Of a stretch of DNA of 64,000 nucleotides, positions 25,899-35,060 are shown in pieces. The notes under the pieces were generated by a model. That model had not been told where the DNA came from, did no database searches, and was given only the letters and a program-made list of their open reading frames with translations. The stretch comes from Thermaerobacter sp. PB12/4term (GTDB taxonomy: Bacteria; Bacillota; Sulfobacillia; Thermaerobacterales; Thermaerobacteraceae), in NCBI RefSeq assembly GCF_003403315.2, contig NZ_CP048407.1:2294001-2358000 (forward strand), given 5' to 3'. Made by a program: the position numbers and the translations under genes. Positions within the stretch are counted from its first letter, which is position 1. Every line of letters begins with the position of its first letter.

Positions 25899-28636
25899 CC
25901 ATGCGCCCGTTCCAGCTCGCGCCGCAGCCCCTCCCAGTCCACGAGGGGCAGGGAGCAGGTGAAGTTGCGGCAGACGTAGGCCACGGGGCGCCCGCCCACC
26001 GGGTCACGGCCTTGCCACACAGCCCGGCGCTCGGTGCCGGCACCGGGCGGCCGGATCGTCAAGAGGAGCCCCGGCAGGTAGAACCCGGCCAGCCGCCGGC
26101 GCCACTCCGCCAGCGCCCGGGTGTCAGGATCGCCCACCAGGGTCACCTCCGTATACCCCTCCAGCCGGTCGGCCTCGACCCACACCGTCCGGGCCATGGC
26201 CAGGGGCTGCTCCGCCGCCAGGGCCCTCACCCGGTCGAGAAACCGGCCGGCCACGCGGCGGTAGCGCTCGTCACCGGTGATCACCGCCAGCCGCGCCAGG
26301 ACCCCGGCCGCCACAGCCGGGCCGGCCGGCACCGCCTGGTCGAACAGCTCCACCGGCCGGGCCAGGGGGGTCTGTGCCTCCAGGGGCGCGTCGTAGAAGA
26401 GGCCACTGTCCTCGTCCCAGAAGGTCTCGATCATGACCCCTGCCAGCCGGTCCGCCTCATCCAGCCAGCGGGAATCGCCGCCGGCGGCGTGCAGCGCCAG
26501 TAGCCCTTCGATGAAAAAGGCGTAATCCTGCAGGAACCCGGGCACCTCCAGGGCTCGTCCCCGGTAGGCGTGAACCAGCCGCCCGTCGGGCCGGCGCAAG
26601 GCCCCCAGGACGAACTCGGCCGCCCGGCGGGCCGCCTCCGCGTAGCCGGGTTCGTCCAGCACCGGTGCGGCCTGGGCGAAGGCGGCAATCATCAGGCCGT
26701 TCCAGCCGGCCAGGATCTTGTCGTCCCGGGCCGGCGGGGTGCGGCGGCGCCGGGCCTCCAGCAGCCGCTTGCGGATGGACTGCAGCCGGCGGTCCAGCTC
26801 GGCGGGTTCCAGGCCCAGGCTGCGGGCCAGGGCCGGGCGTTCCTCATCGGCCACCGCCCGGTAGAGCACCGTGGTGCCGTCCTCGAAGTTGCCCTCCTCG
26901 GTCACGCCGAACCAGCGGGCCGCCAGAGCCACGTCGACCGAGGCGGCAGCGGCGGGCTCCGCCCTGGCGGGTTCGACCGGTCCCGTGGGACTGTCAGCGG
27001 CGGGTGCGGTCCTTGCAGGCGCCCCATTGGCGGGGTTGCCCCCGGCAGGGCCGGAGCCGGACAGACCGGCCTTGGCTCTAGCGGGCCTGCCAGGTTCTCC
27101 TGCGGCGGGGTCACTTCCCTCCGCGAGCCCCGTGGCGGCGAGGGTGCTCCTGGCAGGCCCCCCTTCGGCGGGACCCATCCGGGCGCCGGACGCGACCGAA
27201 CCCTCCAGCGCCTCCCGGAGCTGGGCGGGCGTCCAGACGTAGTAGGCCCCCTCGCGGCCGTCGCTGTCGGCATCCAGGGTGCTGATGAACCCGCCCTCGG
27301 GGGCCGTCATTTCTTCGCGGACGAAATCCAGGGTGCGCCGCGCCACCCCGGCGTAGAAGGGATCCCCCGTGATCCGGTAGGCGTCGAGGTACAGGGGCAC
27401 CAGCTGCGCCTGGTCGTAGAGCATCTTCTCGAAGTGGGGGATCAGCCACGCCCGGTCGGTGGCGTAGCGGTGGAACCCGCCCGCCAAGTGGTCGAACAGG
27501 CCCCCCAGGGCCATGGCCTGCAGGGTGTGCAGGGCCATGTCGAGCCAGCGCCGGGAACCCGGGCCGGGCCCCTGGCCTCCCCCGGCCGGATGCCGGCCTG
27601 CCGAGGCGGCCGCCAGGCCCGCGCCAGAGCCACGCTCTGGGCCAGCCTCAGCGGCCGGCGCCCGGCCGTCCCCGGCTCCATCCTGAGCGTCCCGACCGGT
27701 CCCCGTCCCGGGTCCCCCAGGGTGGTGCACGCCGCTCCCGGCGCCGGCCCGCAGCAGCACCGCCACGGCCGTGGCCTGGGGGAACTTGGGGGCCCGGCCG
27801 AAGCCACCGTACTGCGGGTCATAGCTGCGGGCGATGCGGGCGGCAGCCTGCTCCAACCACCGCCGTGCCGCCTCCCGGCCTGCAGCACCATCAGGCGCGA
27901 GACCCAAGGCCACGCCTCCCCCGCCGGGCTCCTGAGTCCCGGCCCCGTCGCGCCCAGGGGCCGCGCCCGCCTCCCGGGCCGCTTCCCCTTGCCCAGAGGC
28001 CTCGCTGGGCCCCGGGGCCGGAGCCCCACCGGCTTCACCGGCAGCGCCCTCCGGTCCCGGACCCCCGGGACGGCCGGCCGGTTCGCCCGTCCCCCGGTCC
28101 AGCAGGCCGGCACCGCTCACCGAACGGCGCAGCACCTCCGCCACCTGGCCGGCCACCCGCTCCACCTCGTCCCGGCGGCGGCGGTAAGCGTCCAGCACCG
28201 CCTCCAGCACCTTAGGGAACCCCGGCAGCCCGTGGCGGTCTTCCGGCGGGAAGTAGGTGCCGGCGAAGAAGGGCTTGAGGTCCGGCGTCACGAACACCGT
28301 CAGCGGCCAGCCGCCCCCGGAACCCAGGATCTGCGCCGCCGTCTGGTAGATCTGGTCCAGGTCCGGCCGCTCCTCCCGGTCGACCTTCACGTTGACGAAC
28401 CCGGCGTTCATCCGGGCCGCGATGGCCGGGTCTTCGAAGCATTCCCGCTCCATCACGTGGCACCAGTGGCAGGCCGCGTAGCCGATGCTGAGAAGGATGG
28501 GCCGGTCTTCCCGCCGCGCCCGTTCCAGCGCCTCCGGCCCCCAGGGGTACCAGTCGACGGGGTTGTAGGCGTGCTGCTGCAGGTAGGGTGAGGCTTCGTG
28601 GATCAGCCGGTTAGGCCGGCGGCCGCTGCTCGCCAT
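25895..28636 (-). CDS. DUF255 thioredoxin-domain protein (YyaL/SSP411-like)
   Basis: 913 residues, longer than the usual 650-700. N-terminal thioredoxin fold with CHWC (56-59) in the family phrase [19 protein letters not shown], then an alpha/alpha-toroid glucosidase-like domain ([40 protein letters not shown], and [13 protein letters not shown]). The excess length comes from Gly/Ala/Pro/Glu-rich inserts at about 185-255, 310-370 and 510-580. Family function is unsettled (redox or sugar-epimerase-like roles have been suggested). ATG 28636 follows GGGAGG. Confidence 0.87.
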   Translation of the reverse strand: MASSGRRPNRLIHEASPYLQQHAYNPVDWYPWGPEALERARREDRPILLSIGYAACHWCHVMERECFEDPAIAARMNAGFVNVKVDREERPDLDQIYQTAAQILGSGGGWPLTVFVTPDLKPFFAGTYFPPEDRHGLPGFPKVLEAVLDAYRRRRDEVERVAGQVAEVLRRSVSGAGLLDRGTGEPAGRPGGPGPEGAAGEAGGAPAPGPSEASGQGEAAREAGAAPGRDGAGTQEPGGGGVALGLAPDGAAGREAARRWLEQAAARIARSYDPQYGGFGRAPKFPQATAVAVLLRAGAGSGVHHPGGPGTGTGRDAQDGAGDGRAPAAEAGPERGSGAGLAAASAGRHPAGGGQGPGPGSRRWLDMALHTLQAMALGGLFDHLAGGFHRYATDRAWLIPHFEKMLYDQAQLVPLYLDAYRITGDPFYAGVARRTLDFVREEMTAPEGGFISTLDADSDGREGAYYVWTPAQLREALEGSVASGARMGPAEGGPARSTLAATGLAEGSDPAAGEPGRPARAKAGLSGSGPAGGNPANGAPARTAPAADSPTGPVEPARAEPAAAASVDVALAARWFGVTEEGNFEDGTTVLYRAVADEERPALARSLGLEPAELDRRLQSIRKRLLEARRRRTPPARDDKILAGWNGLMIAAFAQAAPVLDEPGYAEAARRAAEFVLGALRRPDGRLVHAYRGRALEVPGFLQDYAFFIEGLLALHAAGGDSRWLDEADRLAGVMIETFWDEDSGLFYDAPLEAQTPLARPVELFDQAVPAGPAVAAGVLARLAVITGDERYRRVAGRFLDRVRALAAEQPLAMARTVWVEADRLEGYTEVTLVGDPDTRALAEWRRRLAGFYLPGLLLTIRPPGAGTERRAVWQGRDPVGGRPVAYVCRNFTCSLPLVDWEGLRRELERAHG

Positions 28637-29304
28637 AGGGGGCGCCTCCCTTCGCCGGGTACCTCCCGGACCGCCGGTGCCGGGGCGGGCCGTCACCGTC
28701 GTCCCGCTGCCGTCACGCCGGCGCCTTCGTACCAGAGCCTTCATGCGGTGCCTTCAGGCCTGTTCCTCAACCCTTCACGCCGGGGCCTGCAACCCACTGG
28801 CCTGCAACCCGCTGCTTTCATCCCGCAACCGATCCTGCCGCTACCTTCGTATTCCAATCCTAACATGCCGGCGGATGGGGGTCCCGGCGGGCAGGGGCGG
28901 CCGAGCCGGAACTCTCTCCTCCTCCTCTCCCTCGCCTTCCCTTCACCGCCCTCCCGCGGGTCACGGTCCTGGCACTGGCCTTGGCTTCCATGCCTCCTTG
29001 CCCTCGGCCCCCGCCGCCCCGGGGCCGCACCCGATCTCCACCGGATGATTCCCCGATTCACCTCCGGATACAGATGGGGCAGACCCCGGCGATATACTGG
29101 GACCGGAACCGGGTGCGGGGGACCGGGGCGGGATTACGGGGACCCGTGCCGGACCACGGGGACCGAAGCCGGGACACGGGTACCGGCACCCGCATGGCGC
29201 CCCGGCCGCGCCGGTACCGGCGGGCAGGCCGCAGGTCCGGCGGGGAAGAACCGGCCGCCCGGCCAGATCGTACCTGAGCCGCCGGGCTGCAAAGGGGGAC
29301 CGCG
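28637..29304. other. Intergenic region without a supportable gene
   Basis: About 670 bases between divergent genes. Plus-strand frames are open but look like shadows. A possible -10 TATACT lies at 29094-29099, and just after it the repeat block at 29099-29195. The region must hold promoters of the flanking divergent genes, but none is clear beyond that -10. Confidence 0.5.
29099..29195. repeat. Degenerate 20-21-bp tandem repeat upstream of the thioredoxin gene
   Basis: Five successive units of the form GGGGACCGnnGCCGGGnnACG run from 29099 to 29195 (for example GGGGACCGAAGCCGGGACAC near 29158). It begins directly at a TATACT box, so it would be part of the leader of the thioredoxin transcript. 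Confidence 0.7.
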
Positions 29305-29973
29305 ATGGACAGCCGCCGCCGTATCGCGCTCGTAGCCGGGTTGTTGCTGGTGGTGGCGGGTCTGGCCGCCGGCATCGCCGTCCTGAACAGGGACGAACCG
29401 GCCGCGCCGGGCCCGGGCGGAAGCCCGCCCGTCGGGCAGGCACCGGCACCCGGTGCCCCGAACGCGGGCACCCCGGGTGCCGGGCAGAACCCGCCAGGTT
29501 CGTCCGGACAGGTGCAGGCTCCCGCCGAAGGGCCTGTGGTGGCCCCCGGCACCCAGGCCCCCGACTTCACCCTGCGGGACCTGGAGGGCCGGCCGGTCAG
29601 CCTGTCGAATTTTCGGGGAAAGGTGGTCTTCCTCAATTTCTGGGCCAGCTGGTGCTACCCGTGCCGGCAGGAGATGCCGGAAATCCGCAAGCTGGTCGAC
29701 CGGATGCCGGGCGACGTGGTGGTGGTGGGTGTCACCACCAGTGACCCGGCCAGCCCGCAGGAGATCAAGGCCTACGTGGAAGAGAACGGGTATGACTGGG
29801 TCTTCGTCTACGACGAGGGCAGCCGGGTGGGGCGGCAGTACCGCATCGTCTACCTGCCGACCAGCTACTTCATCGACCCGGATGGGGTGGTGCGGGCGCG
29901 ACACATCGGCCCCATGACGGCCGAGCAGATGGAACGTTACATCCAGCAGGCCCGGCCGGGCGGCGATTCGTAG
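29305..29973 (+). CDS. TlpA/ResA-like membrane-anchored thioredoxin
   Basis: 222 residues. N-terminal signal anchor (6-26), a Pro/Gly/Ala-rich extracytoplasmic linker (30-80), then a thioredoxin fold with WCYPC (C117, C120) in the TlpA phrase VVFLNFWASWCYPCRQEMPE and the cis-proline region YLPTSYFID. It likely acts outside the membrane as a thiol-disulfide reductase, as ResA does in cytochrome c maturation; no cytochrome genes adjoin. ATG 29305 has AGGGGG nine bases upstream. Two GGACGAACC copies (29391, and reverse at 29497) fall in the linker, in different codon frames. Confidence 0.9.
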   Translation: MDSRRRIALVAGLLLVVAGLAAGIAVLNRDEPAAPGPGGSPPVGQAPAPGAPNAGTPGAGQNPPGSSGQVQAPAEGPVVAPGTQAPDFTLRDLEGRPVSLSNFRGKVVFLNFWASWCYPCRQEMPEIRKLVDRMPGDVVVVGVTTSDPASPQEIKAYVEENGYDWVFVYDEGSRVGRQYRIVYLPTSYFIDPDGVVRARHIGPMTAEQMERYIQQARPGGDS

Positions 29974-30181
29974 GCCCCCGGCCAGGCCTGGGAGCCCGCC
30001 CAAGGGCCCGCCCAACGGCTGGCACGGCGGCCCTGGCGGGAGCCGTTGGGCCGGCCCGCTTGGCGGCGGTGCGCATACCTGCGCATACCTTCACAGCAGC
30101 CGGTGTGGGACCTGCGCGGCGGCCGGCGCGGTCCGGACCGGGCAGGCGCCCGTGCACAGGGGGAGAGGGGGAGAGGCGCCC

Positions 30182-30613
30182 ATGATCAACGGAGGCGGCG
30201 AATCCCGGAGCTGGGCGGTGGCCTGCCACCTGGCGGCCCTGGCAGGCATCTGGATTCCTCTAGGCAATCTGCTGGGCCCGCTGGTGGTCTGGCTGGTCAA
30301 GCGGAACGACGACCCCTTTGTCGACCAGCAGGGCAAGGAAGCCGTCAACTTTCAGCTCAGCGTCACCCTGTACTTCATCGCCCTGATTGCCCTGGGCATT
30401 CTGGCCCTGGTGCCCATGGGCATGGCCGACATCCTGGTGGGCCCCATGGGCGGCCCGGGCCCGCGGGCCCTCACCTTCCTCCTCTTCGTGCTGCTCGCTT
30501 TGCTGGCGGCGGCCGTGTCCCTGGGGTGGCTCGTGCTGGTGATCGTCGCCGCCGTCCGGGCCAGCCGGGGCGAGGCCTACCGCTATCCGCTGACCTTGCG
30601 GCTGGTGAGGTAA
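30182..30613 (+). CDS. DUF4870-type small membrane protein
   Basis: 143 residues with three hydrophobic segments. The phrase SWAVACHLAALAGIWIP followed by WLVKRNDDPFVDQQGKEAVN is the DUF4870 signature, and the C-terminal ASRGEAYRYPLTLRLVR is typical of the family. Function unknown; members are often found near stress or secretion genes. ATG 30182 follows a GGGAGAGG ribosome site. The last 31 bases overlap the convergent thioesterase gene. Confidence 0.85.
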   Translation: MINGGGESRSWAVACHLAALAGIWIPLGNLLGPLVVWLVKRNDDPFVDQQGKEAVNFQLSVTLYFIALIALGILALVPMGMADILVGPMGGPGPRALTFLLFVLLALLAAAVSLGWLVLVIVAAVRASRGEAYRYPLTLRLVR

Positions 30614-31176
30614 GGGCCCGCCTCCGCCAGAGGCCGGGCGGGCTGGCTGGGGTCGGGCGAAGGGGGCATGTACCGCCCCAGCGCTTCCCGCCAGGGTGCA
30701 GGAAGGGGTTCGGGGCGACCCTCCCGCCCCACGTGCACGGCCACCACCCGGCCGCGCACCAGCTCCTCCCGGCCGGGCAGCCGCACCACCCGGTGGCCGA
30801 AGGTGATGCTGGTCCGGCCGAGGGCTTCGATCCAGGTCTCGACCTCCAGCCGGTCGTCGAACCGGGCGGAGGCCCGGTAGTCGCACTCGGCGTGGACCAC
30901 CATCAGGGCGTGGACGCCGCCGCCGGGCTCCACCGCCGCTTCCTGCCCGCCTTCCGGCTCGCCGGCGCTCCCCGCTCCCTGGGCCGTCGCTCCCTGCGGC
31001 CCGGCCCCCCGCGCCTCCCGCAGTAGGTCGACCCGGCCGACCTCGAAGTACACGAAGTAGTTCCCGTAATAGACCACCCCCTGCGCGTCGGTCTCGGCAA
31101 ACCGAACCCGCAGGGGGGAGCGCACCACGCGCCCGGTCTCCTCGGACGCAAGCCGGTCCAAAGGCCGATCGCCCAA
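30583..31176 (-). CDS. 4HBT hotdog acyl-CoA thioesterase (YbgC-like)
   Basis: 197 residues from TTG 31176. The hotdog active-site segment RFAETDAQGVVYYGNYFVYFE (D30 is the expected catalytic aspartate) and the later strands ECDYRASARFDDRLEVETWI and TSITFGHRVVR place it among YbgC/4-hydroxybenzoyl-CoA thioesterases, which hydrolyse acyl-CoA. A 30-residue Gly/Ala/Glu insert (about 53-84) interrupts the loop after the long helix. The TTG is chosen because GGAGGCGAGG precedes it by about eight bases; GTG starts further in are possible. Confidence 0.83.
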   Translation of the reverse strand: MGDRPLDRLASEETGRVVRSPLRVRFAETDAQGVVYYGNYFVYFEVGRVDLLREARGAGPQGATAQGAGSAGEPEGGQEAAVEPGGGVHALMVVHAECDYRASARFDDRLEVETWIEALGRTSITFGHRVVRLPGREELVRGRVVAVHVGREGRPEPLPAPWREALGRYMPPSPDPSQPARPLAEAGPYLTSRKVSG

Positions 31177-31357
31177 ATCGATCCCTCGCCTCCGCCTCCA
31201 TCCCGCGCTGGCGCCGCACCGCCTGGCCCGGTGCCCCATGAGGCACCGGGACCATCTCCCGGCCCGATCAGGCCATGGCCTGTTCCGGTTTCCGGTTTCC
31301 GGCTCCCGGCCCCCGCGGCGCGCCCCGCCCCGCCGGGTGCTGGCCGCGGGGGCGGGA

Positions 31358-31663
31358 TCAGAACCCCAGCAGCATCCGCGCCCGCTCCGACATCATCTCG
31401 GGCCGCCAGGGCGGGCTCCAGACCAGCCGGACCCGGGCTTCCTTCACGCCATCCAGCCGCTCGATGGCCTGCTTGGCCTGGCTGACGATCTGGTCGCCCA
31501 GGGGGCAGCCGATGGCCGTCAGGGTCATGTCGACCTCGACCACGCCCTCGTCGTCCACCTCGCACCGGTAGACCAGGCCCAGGTCCACCACGTTGAGCCC
31601 GATCTCCGGGTCGATGACGTCGGTCAGGGCCTCGCGGACCTGTTCTTCCGTCACCTTCGCCAT
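31358..31663 (-). CDS. MIP18/DUF59 family metal-sulfur cluster assembly factor
   Basis: 101 residues, the whole length of the domain. DVIDPEIGLNVVDLGLVY (15-32) and the conserved cysteine C53 in TLTAIGCPLGDQI are diagnostic for the SufT/PaaD-like group, which helps deliver Fe-S clusters. Start is certain: GGAGGTGATCCC directly precedes the ATG. No suf genes adjoin. The transketolase pair starts divergently 200 bases away. Confidence 0.9.
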   Translation of the reverse strand: MAKVTEEQVREALTDVIDPEIGLNVVDLGLVYRCEVDDEGVVEVDMTLTAIGCPLGDQIVSQAKQAIERLDGVKEARVRLVWSPPWRPEMMSERARMLLGF

Positions 31664-31866
31664 GGGATCACCTCCCGCTGCCGGGGGCCGAACCAGCTCC
31701 ACCTGAGGCAACCGGCCCAACCCCAGGCTCAACCTTAAGGATACCGCATCGCCTCACGGGCGGTCCCGTTCGTGTATCCTAGGGGAAGGTTGTAGGGGAA
31801 GTTTGCGGCATCCACCCCAGATTCCCGTACCGGCCGGCGCTCCGCGGCGCGCGGCCGCAGGAGGCG

Positions 31867-32727
31867 ATGCACGTGCCTGCACCGACCGTTCCGGCAGAGA
31901 CGCTGGCGTCGCTGGAAGAACGGGCACGCCGGCTCCGCCGCCACGTCATCCGGATGATCGCCCGGGCCGGCTCGGGTCACCCGGGCGGCTCCCTGTCCGC
32001 TGCGGAGATCGTCACCGCGCTGTACTTCCATGTGATGCGCCATGACCCGGCCCGCCCCAGCTGGGACGACCGGGACCGGTTCGTCCTGAGCAAGGGGCAC
32101 GGCGTGCCCATCGTGTACGCCGCCCTGGCAGAGGCGGGCTATTTCCCCGAGGCCTGGCTGGAGCGGCTGCGCCAGCTGGACAGCCCGCTGCAGGGGCACC
32201 CTTCCCGGCGGGACTGCCCGGGCATTGAGGCCTCCACCGGCTCCCTAGGTCAGGGCCTTTCCATCGCCGCGGGCATGGCCCTGGCAGGCAAGCTGGACGG
32301 CAAGGACTACCGGGTGTTCGTGCTGCTGGGCGACGGGGAGATCCAGGAGGGTCAGGTGTGGGAGGCGGCCATGTTTGCGGCCCACCACCGCCTCGACAAC
32401 CTGATCGCCATCCTGGACTACAACCGCTACCAGCTGGACGACGCGGTGGACGCCATCGTCCGCCTGGAGCCGCTGGCCGACAAGTGGCGCGCCTTCGGCT
32501 GGGACGTGGAGGAGATCGACGGCCACGACCTCGGCCAGGTGGTGCCGGCGCTGGAACGGGCCCGGGCCGGCACCGGGCGCCCGGTGATGATCATCGCCCA
32601 CACCGTCAAGGGCAAGGGCGTGTCCTTCATGGAGAACAACAACGAGTTCCACGGCCGGGCGCCGACCCCCGAGGAGACCGAAAAGGCCCTGGCGGAGCTG
32701 GGGGACGAACCGGCCGCTGCCCGTTGA
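31867..32727 (+). CDS. Transketolase N-terminal subunit
   Basis: 286 residues. Thiamine diphosphate site GDGEIQEGQ (155-163) with the partner asparagine N186, SGHPGGSLSAAE (36-47), SKGHG (75-79) and GSLGQGLS (125-132) are all in place. It supplies the pyrophosphate-binding half of a two-gene transketolase of the pentose phosphate cycle. ATG 31867 follows GGAGG by five bases. The partner subunit is 126 bases downstream. Need for thiamine diphosphate links it to the thi genes later in the window, but no riboswitch precedes it. Confidence 0.92.
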   Translation: MHVPAPTVPAETLASLEERARRLRRHVIRMIARAGSGHPGGSLSAAEIVTALYFHVMRHDPARPSWDDRDRFVLSKGHGVPIVYAALAEAGYFPEAWLERLRQLDSPLQGHPSRRDCPGIEASTGSLGQGLSIAAGMALAGKLDGKDYRVFVLLGDGEIQEGQVWEAAMFAAHHRLDNLIAILDYNRYQLDDAVDAIVRLEPLADKWRAFGWDVEEIDGHDLGQVVPALERARAGTGRPVMIIAHTVKGKGVSFMENNNEFHGRAPTPEETEKALAELGDEPAAAR

Positions 32728-32838
32728 CCAGCGGCAGCCTGCTGACCGTCTGCCGCTGACCGGCCGCGGTCCGCTGACCGGCTGCAGCCTGCTGGCCACC
32801 CGCAGCCGGCGGACCGGGCGCAGCCCGCTGACGAGCGC
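32725..32838. repeat. Degenerate 18-bp tandem repeat between the transketolase genes
   Basis: About seven units resembling TGACCGGCTGCAGCCTGC fill nearly the whole 126-base spacer, beginning at the stop of the first gene and ending just before the AGGAGG of the second. One unit is shortened to 14 bases. Confidence 0.72.
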
Positions 32839-32853
32839 GAGGAGGATCCTGCC

Positions 32854-33834
32854 ATGTTCGGCCTTCCAACAGGCAAGCCAACCCGCCAGGCCTTCGGCGA
32901 GGCGCTGGTGGAGCTGGGCCGCCGGCATCCCGAGCTGGTAGTGCTGGACGGCGACCTGTCCAAGTCGACCTACACCCGCTACTTCGCCCAGGAGTTTCCC
33001 GACCGGTTCTTCAACGCCGGCATCGCCGAGGCCAACATGGTCGGCCTGGCGGCGGGGCTGGCATCGTGCGGAAAGATTCCCGTCTGCGCCAGCTTTGCGG
33101 CCTTTCTGATGTGCAAGGCCTTCGACCAGATGCGCATCGGCGTGAACTACGCGGGGCTTAACGTGAAGTTCGTCGGCAGCCACGGCGGCATCAGCATCGG
33201 CGAAGACGGCGTCTCCCAGATGGCCGTGGAGGATGTGGCCCTGGCCCAGGCGCTGCCGGGCTTCGTGGTGCTGGTTCCCGCCGACGAACATGCCACCCGC
33301 AGGGCGGTGGAAGCGGCCGTGGCGCACCCGGGCCCGGTGTACATCCGGGTGGGCCGGCCCAAGGCCCCCCTGGTCTACGACACCCGTCCCTGCGACTTCG
33401 CCATCGGCCGGGCCATCCTGGTGCGGGACGGCGGCGACCTGACCATCGCCGCCAACGGGCTGATGGTGGCGGCGGCCCTAGCCGCGGCCGAGCAGCTGGC
33501 GGCGGAGGGCATTGAAGCCCGGGTGCTGGACTTTGCCTCCGTCAAGCCGCTGGACCGGGACGCCGTGCGGGCGGCGGCGGAAGAGACAGGCGCCCTGGTG
33601 GTGGCGGAAGAGCACCTCAAGGCCGGCGGCCTGGGCAGCGCCATCGCCATGGCCCTGGCGGAGACGGTGCCGGTGCCGGCGGAGTTCGTCGCCCTGCAGG
33701 ACACCTATGCCGAATCGGGCGCCCCAGAGGACCTGATGCGCAAGTACGGGCTGACCCCGGAGGCCATCGCCATCGCCGCCCGCCGGGTGCTGGAGCGCAA
33801 GCGGGCCGGCGTCGTGGGTACCGCCCACCGCTGA
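32854..33834 (+). CDS. Transketolase C-terminal subunit
   Basis: 326 residues forming the pyrimidine-binding and C-terminal domains: ELVVLDGDLSKST, FFNAGIAEANMVGLAAGLA with the catalytic glutamate, GSHGGISIGEDGVSQMAVED, and the Rossmann-like C-terminal part LEARVLDFASVKPLD-type strand. It completes the enzyme begun by the upstream gene. ATG 32854 follows GAGGAGG. A short tail (ERKRAGVVGTAHR) runs into a 15-bp direct repeat around the stop codon. Confidence 0.92.
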   Translation: MFGLPTGKPTRQAFGEALVELGRRHPELVVLDGDLSKSTYTRYFAQEFPDRFFNAGIAEANMVGLAAGLASCGKIPVCASFAAFLMCKAFDQMRIGVNYAGLNVKFVGSHGGISIGEDGVSQMAVEDVALAQALPGFVVLVPADEHATRRAVEAAVAHPGPVYIRVGRPKAPLVYDTRPCDFAIGRAILVRDGGDLTIAANGLMVAAALAAAEQLAAEGIEARVLDFASVKPLDRDAVRAAAEETGALVVAEEHLKAGGLGSAIAMALAETVPVPAEFVALQDTYAESGAPEDLMRKYGLTPEAIAIAARRVLERKRAGVVGTAHR

Positions 33835-34173
33835 CGGGGCGCTCCACCGCTGACGGGGCCGGCGACCCGGCCGGGCCCCACGGCCTTGAGGGGCCCCACC
33901 CGGCCCCGACGGACGATCAACCGGCGCCGATCGGGGCGGACCCGGCTTGAACCAGGCTCGCTGAGGCTTGGTGGGAGTGCCCGGCACCATGGGGGCGAAA
34001 CGAGCACTCCTCCGCAGTGACACCTGACGGGCCGGCCCTTCTTGCGAGGGGACCCAGGGGTCTGCGTGCGGGCCTTCGTCGGACCGACCCGGGGGCCGGC
34101 CCTCCTTCTGCGGCCCCACTACCCGGTGGGGGCCCCCCTACCTGGTGGGAGTCCGTCCTTTCCTCGTCCGTTC
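33835..34173. other. Intergenic region with short repeats, no gene seen
   Basis: About 340 bases between converging genes. CACCGCTGACGGGGC occurs twice around the transketolase stop (from about 33826 and 33846), and GGGGGCC/GGTGGGA-type tracts follow near 34120-34150. No clear U-tract terminator was recognised. Confidence 0.5.
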
Positions 34174-34851
34174 CTATTGGGAGCCGGCCCCCTCCGCGGG
34201 GGCCCCGGTTCCTTCGTCTTCCTTTCCGGCTTCCGTTCCGGCACCGGCCTCTCGGGCGGCGGCCCCCAGCACGTCGCTGGCCAGGGAATCCTCGCCTTCC
34301 AGCGTCAGCGTCGCCGCCCAGTAGTCCCGGCTTCCGCCGGGGACGGTCTTATGGTTGAACACGAAATAGTCAAGGTCGTGGATGATCCGGTGGGCCGTGC
34401 GGATCAGGCCCGCCTGCCGCTGGCGGTAGCCCTGCTCCAGCGCCCAAAAGAAGGCTTCGAGGTCGCGCCCCACCGTGGATGGTTGCAGGCGCGGCGCCAC
34501 CTCCCGCAGGAACTGGGCCGTCGCGCCTGTCAGAACGGCTTCCACCTCGGCCCAAGCCGGGCTTTGGGCGTCGCGCAGGGCCGACAGGTGGCCCCAGCCG
34601 GTGATCTGGTTCATCCGCTCGTGGATCGCGTGAACGTTGTTCTTTGCCCGCTCCAGCTCCTCGGCCGTGGCCGCCGCCAGCTGGCGGCTGACTTGCGTCA
34701 GCTGGTCCGGGTCGGGCTCCCGAGCACCTCCCAGGCCCTCCAGGGCCTGCTGCCACCACGCGGTGCCCGACGGGGTGAAGGACCAAGCCACGACGCCCGC
34801 CACCGCCACGACGGTCAGCCCGGCCACCACCCAGCGCCACCCAGGCCGCAC
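34174..34851 (-). CDS. Unknown membrane-anchored helical protein
   Basis: 225 residues from GTG 34851, chosen because GGAGGAGGGAAAG precedes it; an ATG at 34923 lacks a ribosome site. One N-terminal hydrophobic anchor (about 5-25), then a helical extracytoplasmic domain with recurrent His/Glu (NVHAIHERMNQITGWGHL; AHRIIHDLDYFVFNH) and a Gly/Glu tail. The histidine pattern and the position just downstream of a metal ABC importer operon suggest metal binding, but this is only a guess. It ends convergent with the transketolase genes. Confidence 0.6.
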   Translation of the reverse strand: MRPGWRWVVAGLTVVAVAGVVAWSFTPSGTAWWQQALEGLGGAREPDPDQLTQVSRQLAAATAEELERAKNNVHAIHERMNQITGWGHLSALRDAQSPAWAEVEAVLTGATAQFLREVAPRLQPSTVGRDLEAFFWALEQGYRQRQAGLIRTAHRIIHDLDYFVFNHKTVPGGSRDYWAATLTLEGEDSLASDVLGAAAREAGAGTEAGKEDEGTGAPAEGAGSQ

Positions 34852-35060
34852 CCTTTCCCTCCTCCCGGAAAGGAACCGTCCCGGTGGGGGACCGCCCCTA
34901 AAGGAATAACCTGCCAGACCCATGTTACCCGGAAGGGGTCTGGCGGGAAAGACCGGCTGGGGTCCTTCCGCCGCGCATGGGGAGCCGGTTCGGGCGCGCA
35001 TTGGAATCCGGTCATTGGAATCCGGTTGACCGGCGTGACCTTGGACCCGGCTGGCCAAGG

